Source: Clonostachys chloroleuca | Lineage: Eukaryota; Ascomycota; Sordariomycetes; Hypocreales; Bionectriaceae | DNA: 64,000 nucleotides | Direction: 5' to 3' | Assembly (NCBI GenBank): GCA_037952775.1 | Contig: JBANAY010000003.1 | Span: 28,024,001-28,088,000 of the forward strand | Shown: piece by piece, positions 1-10,903 of the stretch | Layout: the number at the start of each line of letters is the position of its first letter | Position numbering within the stretch: the first letter of the stretch is position 1 | The notes under the pieces: model-generated | Database searches by the model: none | What the model saw: the letters and a program-made list of their open reading frames with translations, nothing else | Told to the model about the DNA's origin: nothing | Program-made: the position numbers and the translations under genes

Positions 1-310
1 ACCTCATCTCCTAGAGAAGCCTATCCGTGATAAGTTCCAGGTCTTCCTGGACGGCGGCTTCCGGCGGGGAACAGACGTAATCAAGGCTATCGCGTTGGGC
101 GCCTCGGCCGTGGGGGTCGGGCGGCCTGTGCTGTACTCCATGTGTGCGGATTACGGCGAGGAAGGGCTGAAGCGCCTGATCCAGATCTTACGGACGGAGG
201 TGACCACCAATATGGCACTGGCCGGGGCAAAGAGCGTGGAAGAGCTAGTCCCTGAGCTAGTGAATACAGAAAGAGCAGAGCGCGAGGTGTCTCGCCGTGT
301 GAAGCTGTAA
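1..310 (+). CDS. FMN-dependent alpha-hydroxy-acid dehydrogenase, C-terminal part (5' end outside window)
   Basis: The frame is open from base 2 and ends at TAA 308-310, so only about the last 102 residues are present. The stretch VFLDGGFRRGTDVIKAIALG followed by GASAVGVGRP is the phosphate-binding end of the TIM barrel in the lactate dehydrogenase (cytochrome b2)/glycolate oxidase family. The tail then runs through a helical region (LIQILRTEV, MALAGAKSVEEL) typical of the family. Members oxidise L-2-hydroxy acids such as lactate or glycolate using FMN; the substrate cannot be told from this fragment. The protein ends in VKL, which is not a clear peroxisomal signal. The SDR gene follows about 1.07 kb downstream on the same strand. 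Confidence 0.85.
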   Translation, partial: PHLLEKPIRDKFQVFLDGGFRRGTDVIKAIALGASAVGVGRPVLYSMCADYGEEGLKRLIQILRTEVTTNMALAGAKSVEELVPELVNTERAEREVSRRVKL

Positions 311-1379
311 CTACCGGCGGGTGTTCTGTTGCAACATGGAGACCTATTAGACCGGCTGATCTTAGTTTATCCCTAGAATTCAGACATTACATCTGATATT
401 ATCGGAATGGCAGGAGTGATTTCGTTGGTTGCCCTAACTACTTCAAATCCATCGCCTTCGTAACTGGATAGCCTGGAATCCTTCCTACTTGAATCTTCCC
501 ACCTTCAAGGGCTTGGCGATATTCTCACGTCTTTAACGTGGTGCTCGCTTAGTCTAATAGTAACTGGTCTCGACCGTGGACTGATTCAGTTGTACGTAAA
601 GAAACATCCTCACCTTTGTGGTTTGCGTTTGTTTTGAGATATTTTGTATTCTTCTAGCAGGCTTAACTTCAACCCTGTGGCTCTCAAATGTAGGTGGCTC
701 TCTATGCCTCAAAGCTGTAGAGATGGAATTTGAAGTTATTTACTTGACATAATGTGTTCCAGTTCCCTAGGTGAGTTGCTTTGGAGGAGCCTGAAAAATT
801 TGAGGGGTAAGAGACCCTTGTCCTGCAATTATTACCCGGAATTAACAGTGCTGTTGGCCGTCTCGGGCTTTCTCTTCTCGGGCTGTGCCTCATGGGTCGT
901 CGTTGGGTGAAATGGGGGTGGGGAAGAGGAGATGTGGAGATGTGGAGATTTTGGGGAGAGGTTGCATCGAGGTTTGCCATCCAATAGCACCAGCTCGTGT
1001 TTTCAGGGGGCTGGGGTTCGATTTTCTGACAGGTGAACTCGCTCTGTGACTTGTGAGAAAATCGCCGACGTTCCGGTGTGCATATGCAGGACAGCTGAGG
1101 AGGTGTGGCAGCTGTTGGTAGAGACACACGACCGCTTGGCGTGGGGGTCACAAACCTTCCTTCGATGAAGGTTTCGTGATCCAATTTTTTACGAGTCATG
1201 CTTGTCTAAACTAACCAGATCAAGCAGACCCCCGCAGCCAACAAGAAAGGAACAACGGGTGTGCCGTAGTCCGTTCTGCCAAGTCATCCGTCCAGCTCGA
1301 AGACCGATGTGCGCAACATAAGTCAAGTCGAATACCGAATTCTACTGCTCTCATTCTTCATAGAACCACAAAGTACACC
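311..1379. other. Intergenic, no supported gene
   Basis: Small frames exist on the minus strand (702-1199, 890-1129) but show no domain and no fungal start context. The region holds one copy of the CGTGGGGGTCA motif at 1140-1150, about 230 bp before the SDR start, so it may belong to the SDR promoter. Confidence 0.5.
1140..1150 (+). promoter_or_regulatory. CGTGGGGGTCA motif, copy 1 (upstream of SDR gene)
   Basis: Exact 11-bp motif recurring at 2523-2533, 3377-3387 (reverse), 3484-3494 (reverse) and 4619-4629. It contains GTGGGG, which fits the CreA consensus SYGGRG, but the conserved part is longer than a CreA site. Function is not known. Confidence 0.35.
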
Positions 1380-2232
1380 ATGGGATCATATCTGGAAAAG
1401 CTATTCTCGCTTCACGGCTCCCTGGCTGTCGTTACAGGCGGCACCCGCGGCATCGGTCAGGCAATGGCCCTGTCCCTGGCTCGTGCGGGGTCTGACATTA
1501 TTCTCGTTCAGCGCAACGAGAGCAACCTCGAGACCAAAGGACTCATTGAGGCTCTGGGTCGAAAGGCTCTCGTATATACAGCCGACCTTGCAGACCAGGA
1601 CAGCGTCTCTGCCCTGAGCAAGAAGATTCTCGCTGACGGCCATGATGTGGACATCTTGGTGACCTGCGCCGGTATCCAGAGAAGGCACCCTGCGCATGAG
1701 TTTCCTATGGAAGATTGGGACGAGGTACAGACTGAAATTCTGCAGTACATCTCTCTTCCCCTCGCTAATCAATATGTTACCCCCTTAGGTTCTTCAAGTC
1801 AACCTCCGCACAGTCTGGACTCTTTGCCGTGACTTCGGCGCCTACATGCGCAAGCGCACGCCAGACTCAACCGGCCGCCGTGGTGCAATCATCAATGTGG
1901 CTAGCTTGGTCTCGTTCCAGGGTGGGCTGAACGTGCCAGCATACGCGTCGGCCAAGGGTGGTGTTGCCCAGCTTACCAAGTCTCTGAGCAACCAGTGGGC
2001 CGCTGATGGTATCAACGTTAATGCCATTGCGCCGGGGTACATTGCTACGGATATGAATGAGGCTCTCATAAAAGATGAGAAGCGAGCTGCTAGCATTCTG
2101 GAGCGAATCCCGACAGGAAGATGGGGTTCACCAGAGGACTTCGAGGGCGCCACCGTCTTCTTGGCTGGTGCGGGTTGCCGTTATGTCAGTGGAGAGATTC
2201 TTACGGTTGACGGTGGCTGGATGGGACGGTAG
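1380..2232 (+). CDS. Short-chain dehydrogenase/reductase, 2-deoxy-D-gluconate 3-dehydrogenase (KduD)-like
   Basis: Two exons, 1380-1724 and 1789-2232, with a 64-bp GT-AG intron (1725-1788, phase 0, branch-like CTAAT near the 3' end); 262 residues. The Rossmann dinucleotide motif TGGTRGIG lies at residues 19-26, the CAG motif in VTCAGIQRR near 95, and the catalytic set S154, Y167 and K171 in ASLVSFQGG and YASAK. The segment SFQGG before the Tyr and the C-terminal VDGGWMGR are characteristic of the KduD branch. Such enzymes interconvert keto-deoxy-gluconates with NAD(P)(H) in the cytosol. The exact substrate is inference, because fungi have many KduD-like SDRs. The ATG follows an A-rich leader (ACACC before ATG). 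A neighbouring hydroxy-acid dehydrogenase on the same strand suggests a carbon-utilisation context but does not prove it. Confidence 0.85.
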
Positions 2233-2522
2233 AGATAGATGTCAATAAGAGATATGGTTATTTTTGGTCCAAGATTGGCGAATTTGAAGATTACACGGGA
2301 GTTTCTGACAGTACATCAGTGGAATTGGAAGACGTGCAACACCTCCGCAGTCGGCCCTGAGAGATCACTGCCAAGTTGTAGCTAGGTGGTAGCTCAAGTG
2401 GTGCCTTACGTATACCCTGGAAACATCAGTCTCAGGCACCCATGGTCATGGAGAGAAGGAAGTCCTCATGGAGCCAGTGGAGCCAATGTTAGTGTCAGAA
2501 CAGTGTCATCACTTATGACCGG

Positions 2523-2533
2523 CGTGGGGGTCA
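2523..2533 (+). promoter_or_regulatory. CGTGGGGGTCA motif, copy 2
   Basis: Exact copy about 290 bp after the SDR stop codon. Confidence 0.3.
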
Positions 2534-3360
2534 CCTCAACCCTAAGACTCGTGACGGGGCACCCGGAACCATCCGCACTTGCACCTGCTCACATTAGAAC
2601 GGGGTCATACCAAGCGATGAGGTGCAGATGTTCAGCGAGCCTATGATGACAGCTACCAAGGAGGATAATATCTCGATACCACGTGTTGAAGGAATAGGCT
2701 TCATCCGGCAGATCCTAAAACGCATATTGGGCAAGAGAGCAGTACAGTCAGGCTTATCAAGGTCCTCTAATCCAACTATCAGCCATCTGTACGAATGCAG
2801 AGGTCCCATGCTACAGCCTATTGGTTCTGAGCCAAATATTAACGATGCCAAGCGGACTAATTTGTGTTGTTCAACTTCATAATCTCGGGTACAATGGATC
2901 AATAAGGGTATAAACCACGCTCTTCATGGGGTTCAAGAGTCTTGGTATTGCAGGGAATAAAATAACAATTCAAGGCAAGGCAGCTATTTCGGACTAACAA
3001 GAGTTTTTGTTGAGGAGTCAGATATTTTGATGATGGGTAAGGATCTCAAACATTTTCAAGAGAGTGCACTTTTGTGAACGAGATACATCACAGCAAGTGG
3101 ACCTGCCCATCTCTCCACGCTCCGCAGAGAGTTGGGTACCGGATTCTAGACGCATCGGTTTCATCTAGCCTTTGATTTCCCACCTGATCAACTTTTCACA
3201 TAGTCATCGTCATACAACTCAAAAATCAATGGGCGGGGGAAGAACATGTCTTCTTTTAGTGTCGATACCATTAGCCTGTCAATAGATTAAACCATTCATG
3301 CTAAACATTCAAGTACTATTAGATAACATCTGGCGATGTATCGAATCGGCGGAAGAAAAG

Positions 3361-3387
3361 TTTTTTTTTTTTTTTTTGACCCCCACG
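3361..3387 (-). repeat. 17-T run joined to reverse copy of the CGTGGGGGTCA motif
   Basis: On the plus strand T17 (3361-3377) runs directly into TGACCCCCACG (3377-3387, sharing one T). Read on the minus strand this is the motif followed by a poly-A tail, which resembles the 3' end of a retroposed copy, but no body or target-site duplication could be identified. Confidence 0.3.
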
Positions 3388-3483
3388 AATCGCATCGTGT
3401 TGCTCATTTGGGGTAATCAGATGGCTTAAAAATCCCGAACTTGGCTTCTGGACTCAAAAGAAGACAATTTCCCCTCCTCTTGG

Positions 3484-3494
3484 TGACCCCCACG
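3484..3494 (-). promoter_or_regulatory. CGTGGGGGTCA motif, reverse copy
   Basis: Exact reverse-complement copy. A near copy with one extra base (TGAACCCCCACG) lies at 3531-3542. Confidence 0.3.
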
Positions 3495-4618
3495 ACTATG
3501 GGGAAGAAGATGAATGAATTCTCCACAGACTGAACCCCCACGGACGTGACTTCTCTGAGTCAAGCAGGCGGGGAAATAAGTCTTACGCACTCTACATGTC
3601 GGGGGGCGATTTGTAACTAGAGGGGCGGGCGTTGCAGAGAGTGGTACGTCCGTGGATCTTGACGTTGAGCGGGAGACGTCCATGAATCGTCCCGCCATAA
3701 CGCTTACAACATCGCGTTCAAAGTTGGAAGGTAGTCGACTTGCCTTTCCGACTCATCAGCAAGTAGCTCCCTCCCTGCAAGGGTCTGCTCTGAAAACTCT
3801 TCACTGGGTGGCTGAGGAGAATGTAAGCAGTACAGCATGGAGGGAGAATCGCCCTCTTCGTCCTTCTTTACTCAAGTAAACAGATTTCTTTTAATGGGGA
3901 GATCTCATGTTTATCTCTCCCAAAGGCCAGTTCTACCTTGTCAGTAGAATCAACTCATGGGCTTGTGATATTCGAAGTTTCGTCCATCCCGGGGTTTTGG
4001 ATACTGTATCGTTGGGAGCTCATATCGCCTGCGAATTGAATCCTACTGTCAACACCATTGTTCTTGATACCGACAACTAAATCTAGCCTTATATTCCAAG
4101 AGAGCGCATAAAATTTGGTTCCAAGATTAACGATCCCCGGCTGTAAAAGGATGCCTTTCATCGCTTAACAATATCTCAGCGCTGCAGAGATGGTTTCACC
4201 AGGTGTGAAGACATGATCGAGGCTATTGGTCAAATCGAGCTCATATTTCTGATACAAGAGCTCAAGGCTACAGTAACCAGTATCCAATCACGTCTCCTCT
4301 CCAATAGGCGGCCGTTGTTGATTCATGTCGATGGCTTCTTCTTCCTCGGTCTTAGCGGAGACTGTACTCCTAGTCCACACCGCTGCCGCGCCCCATAAGG
4401 CTACAATTTTGCAGACTTGGTGATGTTGGATCTCTTCGATGGCCCCGTAATCCAGGGCCATTCCTTCCATCCCAATCTATACGTAGAATAGACTTACTCT
4501 AAATTAAGGCTAAGAATCGCTTAAAGGTGCCCACCTTTAACTGGCATTGCACAAGCGAACACACGATGAGACCAATGCGGGGACAAAGCATGGGGACGGT
4601 CAGATAGAAACTCCATGG

Positions 4619-4629
4619 CGTGGGGGTCA
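4619..4629 (+). promoter_or_regulatory. CGTGGGGGTCA motif, last copy
   Basis: Exact copy, the last found in the left end of the window; no exact copy was noticed in the remaining 59 kb. Confidence 0.3.
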
Positions 4630-7154
4630 TATGGCAGCGGCCAGGCTCGGAGCGAAAGGGTCACAACTCACGTAAAGTCCGGCAACTCCCCTTTCTAGGG
4701 CCCACCGACTTTAACAAGGATGGGAATGGGGAACCAACCGAACATTACTGGCCCCAGCCCGATGTGTTCTGCTCTTAACCTGTAGTTGTCGTTCCTCACT
4801 CCTCAAGGCCCTCGCCAGCTTCATTTCATGATATATCTCTTGTCGTGGTTTCAAGGTAGACTTCAATTACGCACTACCCTGGCTGGTAACACTACTGCAG
4901 ATGTCCCTATGGCATCCTCAATAATAGGGCTTGCTGTCCCGACTTGATACATCCAAAAGTAGAGCTATATGAATACAGCTTGCTTGCGATTTGGCTCGTT
5001 CTTTAGGAGTCAGATATCCAAGGGTAATTTTACCATTTACACAGACGATTCCGGAACCTAATGTCCAGGTTGGTTTTGTAAAACCTTTCACTATACTTGT
5101 TGCTGGTTGTTCTTTTCAAATCTGGACACGAAATCGATATGACTGCCCAATTCCCTCATTTATCAGGTCGGTATCGGCGTTTCAGGGATATTGACCATCA
5201 ATTAAACCTCGGGACGTTCAATGCAGACTGTCCTGGGCGCAAAGTCATTCAATCTATTGGTCTCGTAGGCAGCTCTCGACAGAGCTGACGTGCCTTGCTT
5301 GCTGCTAATCTTCGAATGCGCTTCCCAGTCAACCTCTGAGATTGCCAAGCTTGATGGATAAAGCGCAGACTCAGAAGACACCCGCTTTCTGATTGGCCGT
5401 TATGATAAGGTGGTGTGTTGTACACAAATGTTAACGAAGAATACTTCCGGCTACAGAGTTATGTTGATTCTCAACTTCAATTTCTCCGCCCTATACAGTG
5501 ACTTTGATCTTGGCTCTCATACACTTATCGACGCTTTGCAACATCTCAATACTGCTCCTGAAATGTAGCCTTGCCGGTATAATAGCAAGACAGCCAGAAT
5601 CTTAAACAATATACTAACACAACACTTCACCCCCTAGCAACTAAGTCTTGTCAGACTGCCAGTAGATATTCAGATGCGCCATGAATGTCAGATGCAAATT
5701 AGGTGTTTATACAACTACTTCAGAGAATCAAATAGCTGCGGTGGAACACTGTGTGAAGCCGAACAAAAGCGGGATTAGAGTTTTTACCTTTCAGATGACT
5801 CCTACTCCTCTTTACTATGCCTTACGATACAATGGAAATAAGGATGTTTTGGGGCGGTTGACGAGAACAGGAGAACAGATTCACAGAACAGAATCAAAGG
5901 CCAGACCTATGCCATTGGTCTGCCATTTCCTTGCCCGCATACTGTTACGATACGACCAAATCAAAATGAGTGACACACAAGCTGTCTTATTATCCGCTGA
6001 ACCTTCTTTTCATATTCTTTGGTTTTGGACTTGAAATGGGGTACGTCAGTGACATGCTAACTTCGAAGACCGTCCATTAATCGCAATCCGTCCCATCCAC
6101 AGCATCAAACTTCTCCTAATCAGCTCCTATAGACTCTTCGAAAATTGGCTACTTCTGACCAACATGTTGTGACAAGCATTCGGGCTGGTTTCAGTAGACA
6201 TTCGAGCAACGTTTGTGCGCTTTATTGCATTGGAGTTAACAACAGCTCGTGATGGAAATTCCGATCACAGAAAGTGTCATCATTGTGCTCAAATGCCTCA
6301 ACAAGATGCTCAAGATGTCAGCTTGAGGTGTCAATGTGTATTTATGCTATCCGTATCGCCTTATCTTGCGCTACTGGGCGGTGCACTTCTATTACTTGAA
6401 TTGCTACCATTTAAATGACAGGCGTGGATTTTACGCATTGATAATGTGATAAAGATGCCCTTAGAAATGGAGAATGTCTACTGCATGTAAACTGCTCCGT
6501 GTGGGGAGTCCTCTTTCGGTATGTATGCACTGTTTGAATCCTATTCGTCAATTTGAGACAATCCCAGCCCCTGAGATTGAGATATCACCTCATCATGATC
6601 AACTATCAAGCACAACCCAGACGGTACCCGGGAAAGATGGAGCTGACTTCTGTCAAGGTTCTATTAGGGTTGCCAGAATGCTCGGTTTGGGGCGTCAAAA
6701 AGCTTCCATCAGCCAATTAACACCACATAATACAGATACAACAACCCAGGAGCAAGTGGCCTGTTCCTTTTGGGTAGATGAAGACCCCATGCGGAATAGT
6801 TGAAGAACATGCCGTATCGCACTGCATCAAACGGCGATGAGAAAGAACTGGATCGTCGGGCCGTCTAGCCAGAACATAGTCAATTCGGCGATTGAGCCAC
6901 GGTGTGCTTCTATTTTAGTACTCAAGATGCAGCAATGGGATCAGTTCCGGATACCCGCGATCTGAGGCCCCGCAAAATAAAGCAGGTGACGTGTGGTATA
7001 AGATCCTGTCAATTCATTTCTCCGCCTCTCATTCTGATTTCTCCGTGGTTTCTCACGGATCACACGGGCTCAATAATGGTGATAGCGGGAATTCGTCCCG
7101 GAAAGCAGCCCAATTAGAGCCTCTCTCTTATCGAAACTACCAACTGACGATGCC

Positions 7155-7160
7155 TATAAA
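7155..7160 (+). promoter_or_regulatory. TATA box of the acyltransferase gene
   Basis: TATAAA in the context CCTATAAAAC, 119 bp before the ATG at 7279, a usual distance for a fungal core promoter. Confidence 0.45.
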
Positions 7161-7278
7161 ACTTGAGCTATCCCTCGCTTAGGAAGGAGTCTCTATCCCT
7201 CAGGACGCCACAACCAGAGCACTGCCAGGCAACCACTATCGTACAATATTATTCTTTGCGTTCCTACAGGTTCTTATA

Positions 7279-8820
7279 ATGATGGCAACAGACTATACTA
7301 GATTCCAATGGCGTGACACTGGATATGGGGAATGGGTTCGGGAGCTTGATGAAGCAGAGCTGTCTTATACGTCACTCCAACGGATCTGGCGAGGCAGTGG
7401 GCATTCTTTCTTTCATATGACCGGCCATCTTACACTTGAAGTTCCTGTTGACAACGATGTAGATCTTCTTACGATCGAAAAACGTGTCGACTCAGCACTA
7501 GCCAAGGCATGGTTGACATTACGTTACCATCACCCTACGATCGCTTCTCAAGCAAAGCTCGATCCTATAATGGGGAAATACATGAAGGCTTATCCCCGAA
7601 ACTCAGTTGGGTGGCTTGAGAAGACTTTCGTTGTCCTCTCGACAGGTCACACCGGCGTGGAATGGGCAAACCATGATCCTCCCGCCCCAGTACTGCCTAC
7701 TCTATACGCGTTGGCTGTCCCATCGACTAAAGACAAGCGGGTTGTCCGCCGCGATCTTGTCTTTCGATCTCCCCACGACATCATCGACGGCATTGGTACC
7801 TTGCTACTCTTTGACAACTATGTGCGCCATACCGCCGAAGCCTTCACACAGGGGGACTCATATGAACCTCCATCTCTCGATGATCCCGGGGTTTTCCAAA
7901 ACTTGAGTCCACCATTCCGTTTGGCGGCCGCAATCCCGCCGGAGCCATCAGAGGCGGTCCTGCATCGTTTAGCTAGTTTAGATATAGCAGATGCAACAGA
8001 CAAAGCGAGGGATGCAGAAATTGCTGCCTTGCCCTACAGAAAGGGAGCACTCATCCCAGGCATTCACAGGCGTGTGGAGATAACACTGTCACCGGAGCAA
8101 ACGGCGAGGTTGACAGGCGCCTGCAAGGAAGTTGGGTCAACTGTCACACATGTCTTCCATGCTGCGATTGCACTCGTTCTTCGTAATCTACAGCCGATGC
8201 ATGCCCAGCCCAGATCAGTCGAGTACGTGGGCTATTTGTTGCGCAATGAGCGAGGCAGCTGTGTGCCGCCATTCGGTGGCCATGAACATGCTGCTGCGGT
8301 GTACCACTCAACCTCCAGTGAGAAGTTGATTGTCAGCATGACCGTTCCTGGTCACAATGATAACTTACTTGGAGAAACACGGCTACAAGTGGAGAAAAAA
8401 GAGTTTCTTGATATCGTGCAGCAGATGAAGGAGGCCTATCAGAAAGTGCGAGACGAGCCTGAACACTACCGTCTTGCACCGCTGTTATGGGCGAGGCGCT
8501 CGATCCCACCGCCTCTGGACGAGCACGCGATTCCCCCCATCCCACCCCCGAGTGACTCTCCGTCTGCTTCTATTTCGAGCATGGGCCGCATCGACAACAT
8601 CATTCGCCAGAAGCACGGGGATATAGAAGTTTATAACCCTTGGGTGACTGGAGAAGAGCTGAGGAACGGACTTGGCTTGTTTCTAGGCACCTTTAGAGGT
8701 TCGCTATCGCTCAGCGCTGCGTATAATGACGCGTGGCATGATAAGGATGAAGTATTGCAGTTTGTTGAAAGCTGTATACAGCTTGTGAGCACGGGTCTCG
8801 GCCTTGAACCATCTATCTAG
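7279..8820 (+). CDS. Condensation-domain-type acyltransferase (Tri3/alcohol acetyltransferase-like)
   Basis: Single exon, 513 residues, starting at the first of two ATGs (MMAT). The active-site motif of the CoA-dependent acyltransferase/NRPS condensation superfamily (HxxxDG) is present as SPHDIIDGIG in the first third. A second conserved area reads VTHVFHAAIALVLRN, as in the C-terminal half of this fold, and a C-terminal GLFLGTFRGSLSLSAAYNDAW matches the region before the usual DFG-like motif. Length fits fungal trichothecene 15-O-acetyltransferase-like and related stand-alone acyltransferases (about 480-530 residues). The reaction would be transfer of an acyl group from CoA to an alcohol or amine of a small molecule. 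The acceptor is unknown, and no polyketide, terpene or NRPS backbone gene lies nearby. No signal peptide, so probably cytosolic. Confidence 0.65.
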   Translation: MMATDYTRFQWRDTGYGEWVRELDEAELSYTSLQRIWRGSGHSFFHMTGHLTLEVPVDNDVDLLTIEKRVDSALAKAWLTLRYHHPTIASQAKLDPIMGKYMKAYPRNSVGWLEKTFVVLSTGHTGVEWANHDPPAPVLPTLYALAVPSTKDKRVVRRDLVFRSPHDIIDGIGTLLLFDNYVRHTAEAFTQGDSYEPPSLDDPGVFQNLSPPFRLAAAIPPEPSEAVLHRLASLDIADATDKARDAEIAALPYRKGALIPGIHRRVEITLSPEQTARLTGACKEVGSTVTHVFHAAIALVLRNLQPMHAQPRSVEYVGYLLRNERGSCVPPFGGHEHAAAVYHSTSSEKLIVSMTVPGHNDNLLGETRLQVEKKEFLDIVQQMKEAYQKVRDEPEHYRLAPLLWARRSIPPPLDEHAIPPIPPPSDSPSASISSMGRIDNIIRQKHGDIEVYNPWVTGEELRNGLGLFLGTFRGSLSLSAAYNDAWHDKDEVLQFVESCIQLVSTGLGLEPSI

Positions 8821-9286
8821 GTAGTTTCTTACTGGTGCCTTCGGAGGTTGACCTCCAAAACACCCAAAATATTTTACGAAGTGCATAAATTCAAGTTCAA
8901 GTGCAAGACTGAGAAGAAAATTACTGTTGAAAACATCGCATCATCCCAACTCCCGAATAACTTCCAGTGGTCAAGATCCTTGCATCCACATTTGCATCAC
9001 TCCTCCCGTCAAGTTGTGCTGGGCCCAGTGCAAGCACCACAGCATCATATTCCAAATCCCAGAGTCAGAGCTTTACCCGTCCACTATGTAGGGAAATAAC
9101 TCCAATCTTGCAGAATAGGAAAGCAAAGTGAGAGAATTTGATCATAAAGGAGAAAAACAGCAATGGATGAGCCCAGACCCGACATCTCAACACAATGACA
9201 ACAAAAGAAACTAGGAAAGATATTTTATTCATCACGCATTCAAGCTGTCCCTTTTGTGACAGGATAAGTGTCCCGGTATCTGCCAT
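8821..9286. other. 3' intergenic between convergent genes
   Basis: The acyltransferase (plus) and F-box gene (minus) converge here. No further gene or strong structure was seen. Confidence 0.5.
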
Positions 9287-10903
9287 CTACATGTTGCTAA
9301 AAAGTTCTTCAATCGTCATTTCGCCAGTGTTTCGATATTTGTGCCAGTCCTCATAGTAGTTAATAGTGGGTGGACGGAGCCGCGAGCAAGGGCTCATCTC
9401 GTATGTCCAGGACTGGCCCAGGTCAAAGTCTCGGTGGCCCTTGGTCTGATATGCAGTCTCAACGCGCAGCGAAGATGATCTGCATGTCAAATGAACAAGC
9501 CTCCGATCCGTAGTCTCATAATTAAAGACAAACCGGACGAATGTCAGATGCTTGAATTGTAGCCCCAGGGAGATGTAATCCAATAGTTCCTGTGCCTCAC
9601 CAACAATTCCCGTTCCGCAGCAAAGGATCTCTAGTCGTTCGAGACTTTCGGGCAGGCACTCTATCAAGCGTCGTGTTTCTTGAACCTTTCTAAACACTTG
9701 GCCAGTCTCCTTGGGCGCATGAAGCTGGCTCAGATTTGGTTCGCTCTCGATGATTCCGGTGAGTGGAAGCATCCCGATGACGAGGCTTTTCAAGTTCGCC
9801 ATTTGTCGGAGTTTGTCCCCCATGAATATTCTATCCGGTCTGTCGAGCCAGCTTCTTCGGTAGGTGTCATCATTCAGATCAAGAGTGAGATGTTCCAGGC
9901 CCGTGGCGTGACTTTGAATGGCTTCAATAATATCGCGAGGCATGGCTGCTTTATAATGGGAATCATTATCGGACAACCCTCGCATATACTCAAAGGAACG
10001 AAGGGACTTGGCAGCAGCTAACATAATTCCAAGAGAGTTTTTGGAGATACACGACGAGCGAAACACGAGATTTCTAACTGCGGACGATGATGGCGCCAGG
10101 AACGCCGGAAACATAGCCCCCTCCTCGAGGATATTGCCATGTAGACATTCGTAAGTGCGCAGACGAGGTAGCTGAAGGAAAGGCAGAGCATGGCCAAGCC
10201 AATTGTCATATCCATACCCTCGAACCCCTTCATGATAAACACGTTCCAGAAGGGAAAGAGGGGCCGGATGACTTGGCTCGCCTTCCACGGAGGGGTCTTT
10301 TTCAGTTGCCAGTCGAAGAACATACTGAAGGTGAGAATAGTTGACGACTTCAAGCATCCCGTCATCAAGTCTGTCGTCTTTTACTCTGGGCTCAGGGAAG
10401 CAAAGTTCCTTCAAGCCCGTGCAGACCACGAGCAACAGAGCAAAGATGGCATCTGGCATCCCTGCTTGGAGATCTGAGGTCCATCTAGAAACTTTGTTTC
10501 GCTCATTGGCCGTGTCATAATGACTGTCGACTGCCTTTCGGATCAGTGCTTTATACACAAGCATATCCTCCCCTGTGGGCCCCGAAGATCCAATGGGTTC
10601 CTGGTATCTATCTAACAGCCACCGCTCCAACACGAGTGTCTTGACATGGCTGGCCAGACCGGGCTGGGTGATGGTGATATATCGAAGAAACTTGAACAGT
10701 CGAGTTCGCATAGACAAGTCATCGTTATCGGATTCATGTGGCGTGTGTACCTCGAATGTTGACACCGAGAGGGGCAGTGCAATTTCGTGGAGTTTCTTGC
10801 AGGTGCAAAGGGTATTCAAAATGTCTTGAAAGTCATGTGTGACGAGATTAGACAAGATCCGGACTTGCAGCTCCTGTGGAATTCTCAAAAGAGGAGAACC
10901 CAT
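9287..10903 (-). CDS. F-box domain protein with leucine-rich C-terminal region
   Basis: Single exon; the frame is open to 11017, but the start chosen is the ATG at 10903 because the F-box begins immediately after it (MGSPLLRIPQELQVRILSNL, then CTCKKLHEIALPL). This gives about 538 residues. F-box proteins bind Skp1 and recruit substrates to SCF ubiquitin ligases. The rest is rich in regularly spaced Leu (for example LVFRSSCISKNSL, LEHLTLDLND, LKSLVIGMLPL, LERLEILCCG, LQFKHLTFVRF), consistent with degenerate leucine-rich repeats that would bind the target. Large variable families of such proteins occur in Pezizomycotina and targets are usually unknown. A decayed F-box fragment lies about 0.7 kb upstream. 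Confidence 0.75.
   Translation of the reverse strand: MGSPLLRIPQELQVRILSNLVTHDFQDILNTLCTCKKLHEIALPLSVSTFEVHTPHESDNDDLSMRTRLFKFLRYITITQPGLASHVKTLVLERWLLDRYQEPIGSSGPTGEDMLVYKALIRKAVDSHYDTANERNKVSRWTSDLQAGMPDAIFALLLVVCTGLKELCFPEPRVKDDRLDDGMLEVVNYSHLQYVLRLATEKDPSVEGEPSHPAPLSLLERVYHEGVRGYGYDNWLGHALPFLQLPRLRTYECLHGNILEEGAMFPAFLAPSSSAVRNLVFRSSCISKNSLGIMLAAAKSLRSFEYMRGLSDNDSHYKAAMPRDIIEAIQSHATGLEHLTLDLNDDTYRRSWLDRPDRIFMGDKLRQMANLKSLVIGMLPLTGIIESEPNLSQLHAPKETGQVFRKVQETRRLIECLPESLERLEILCCGTGIVGEAQELLDYISLGLQFKHLTFVRFVFNYETTDRRLVHLTCRSSSLRVETAYQTKGHRDFDLGQSWTYEMSPCSRLRPPTINYYEDWHKYRNTGEMTIEELFSNM

Larger units (their letters stand above)
2233..7278. other. Long gene-free stretch with motif copies and poly-T
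   Basis: About 5 kb with only short uncorrelated frames (the longest near 5681-6034 and 6474-6803), none with a recognisable domain, signal peptide or intron-linked extension. It contains four exact CGTGGGGGTCA motifs plus one near copy, and a 17-T run (3361-3377) touching one of them. No inverted terminal repeats or transposase remnants were seen. Confidence 0.5.

Noticed and set aside
1011..1025. CTGGGGTTCGATT, also at 53745-53757 (reverse) and 62542-62554 (reverse), looking like a tRNA B box
   Set aside because: No A box, acceptor stem or cloverleaf could be drawn around any of the three, and the third lies inside a coding exon.
702..1199. 165-codon minus-strand frame
   Set aside because: Low-complexity His/Pro/Ser translation, no domain, no intron signals.
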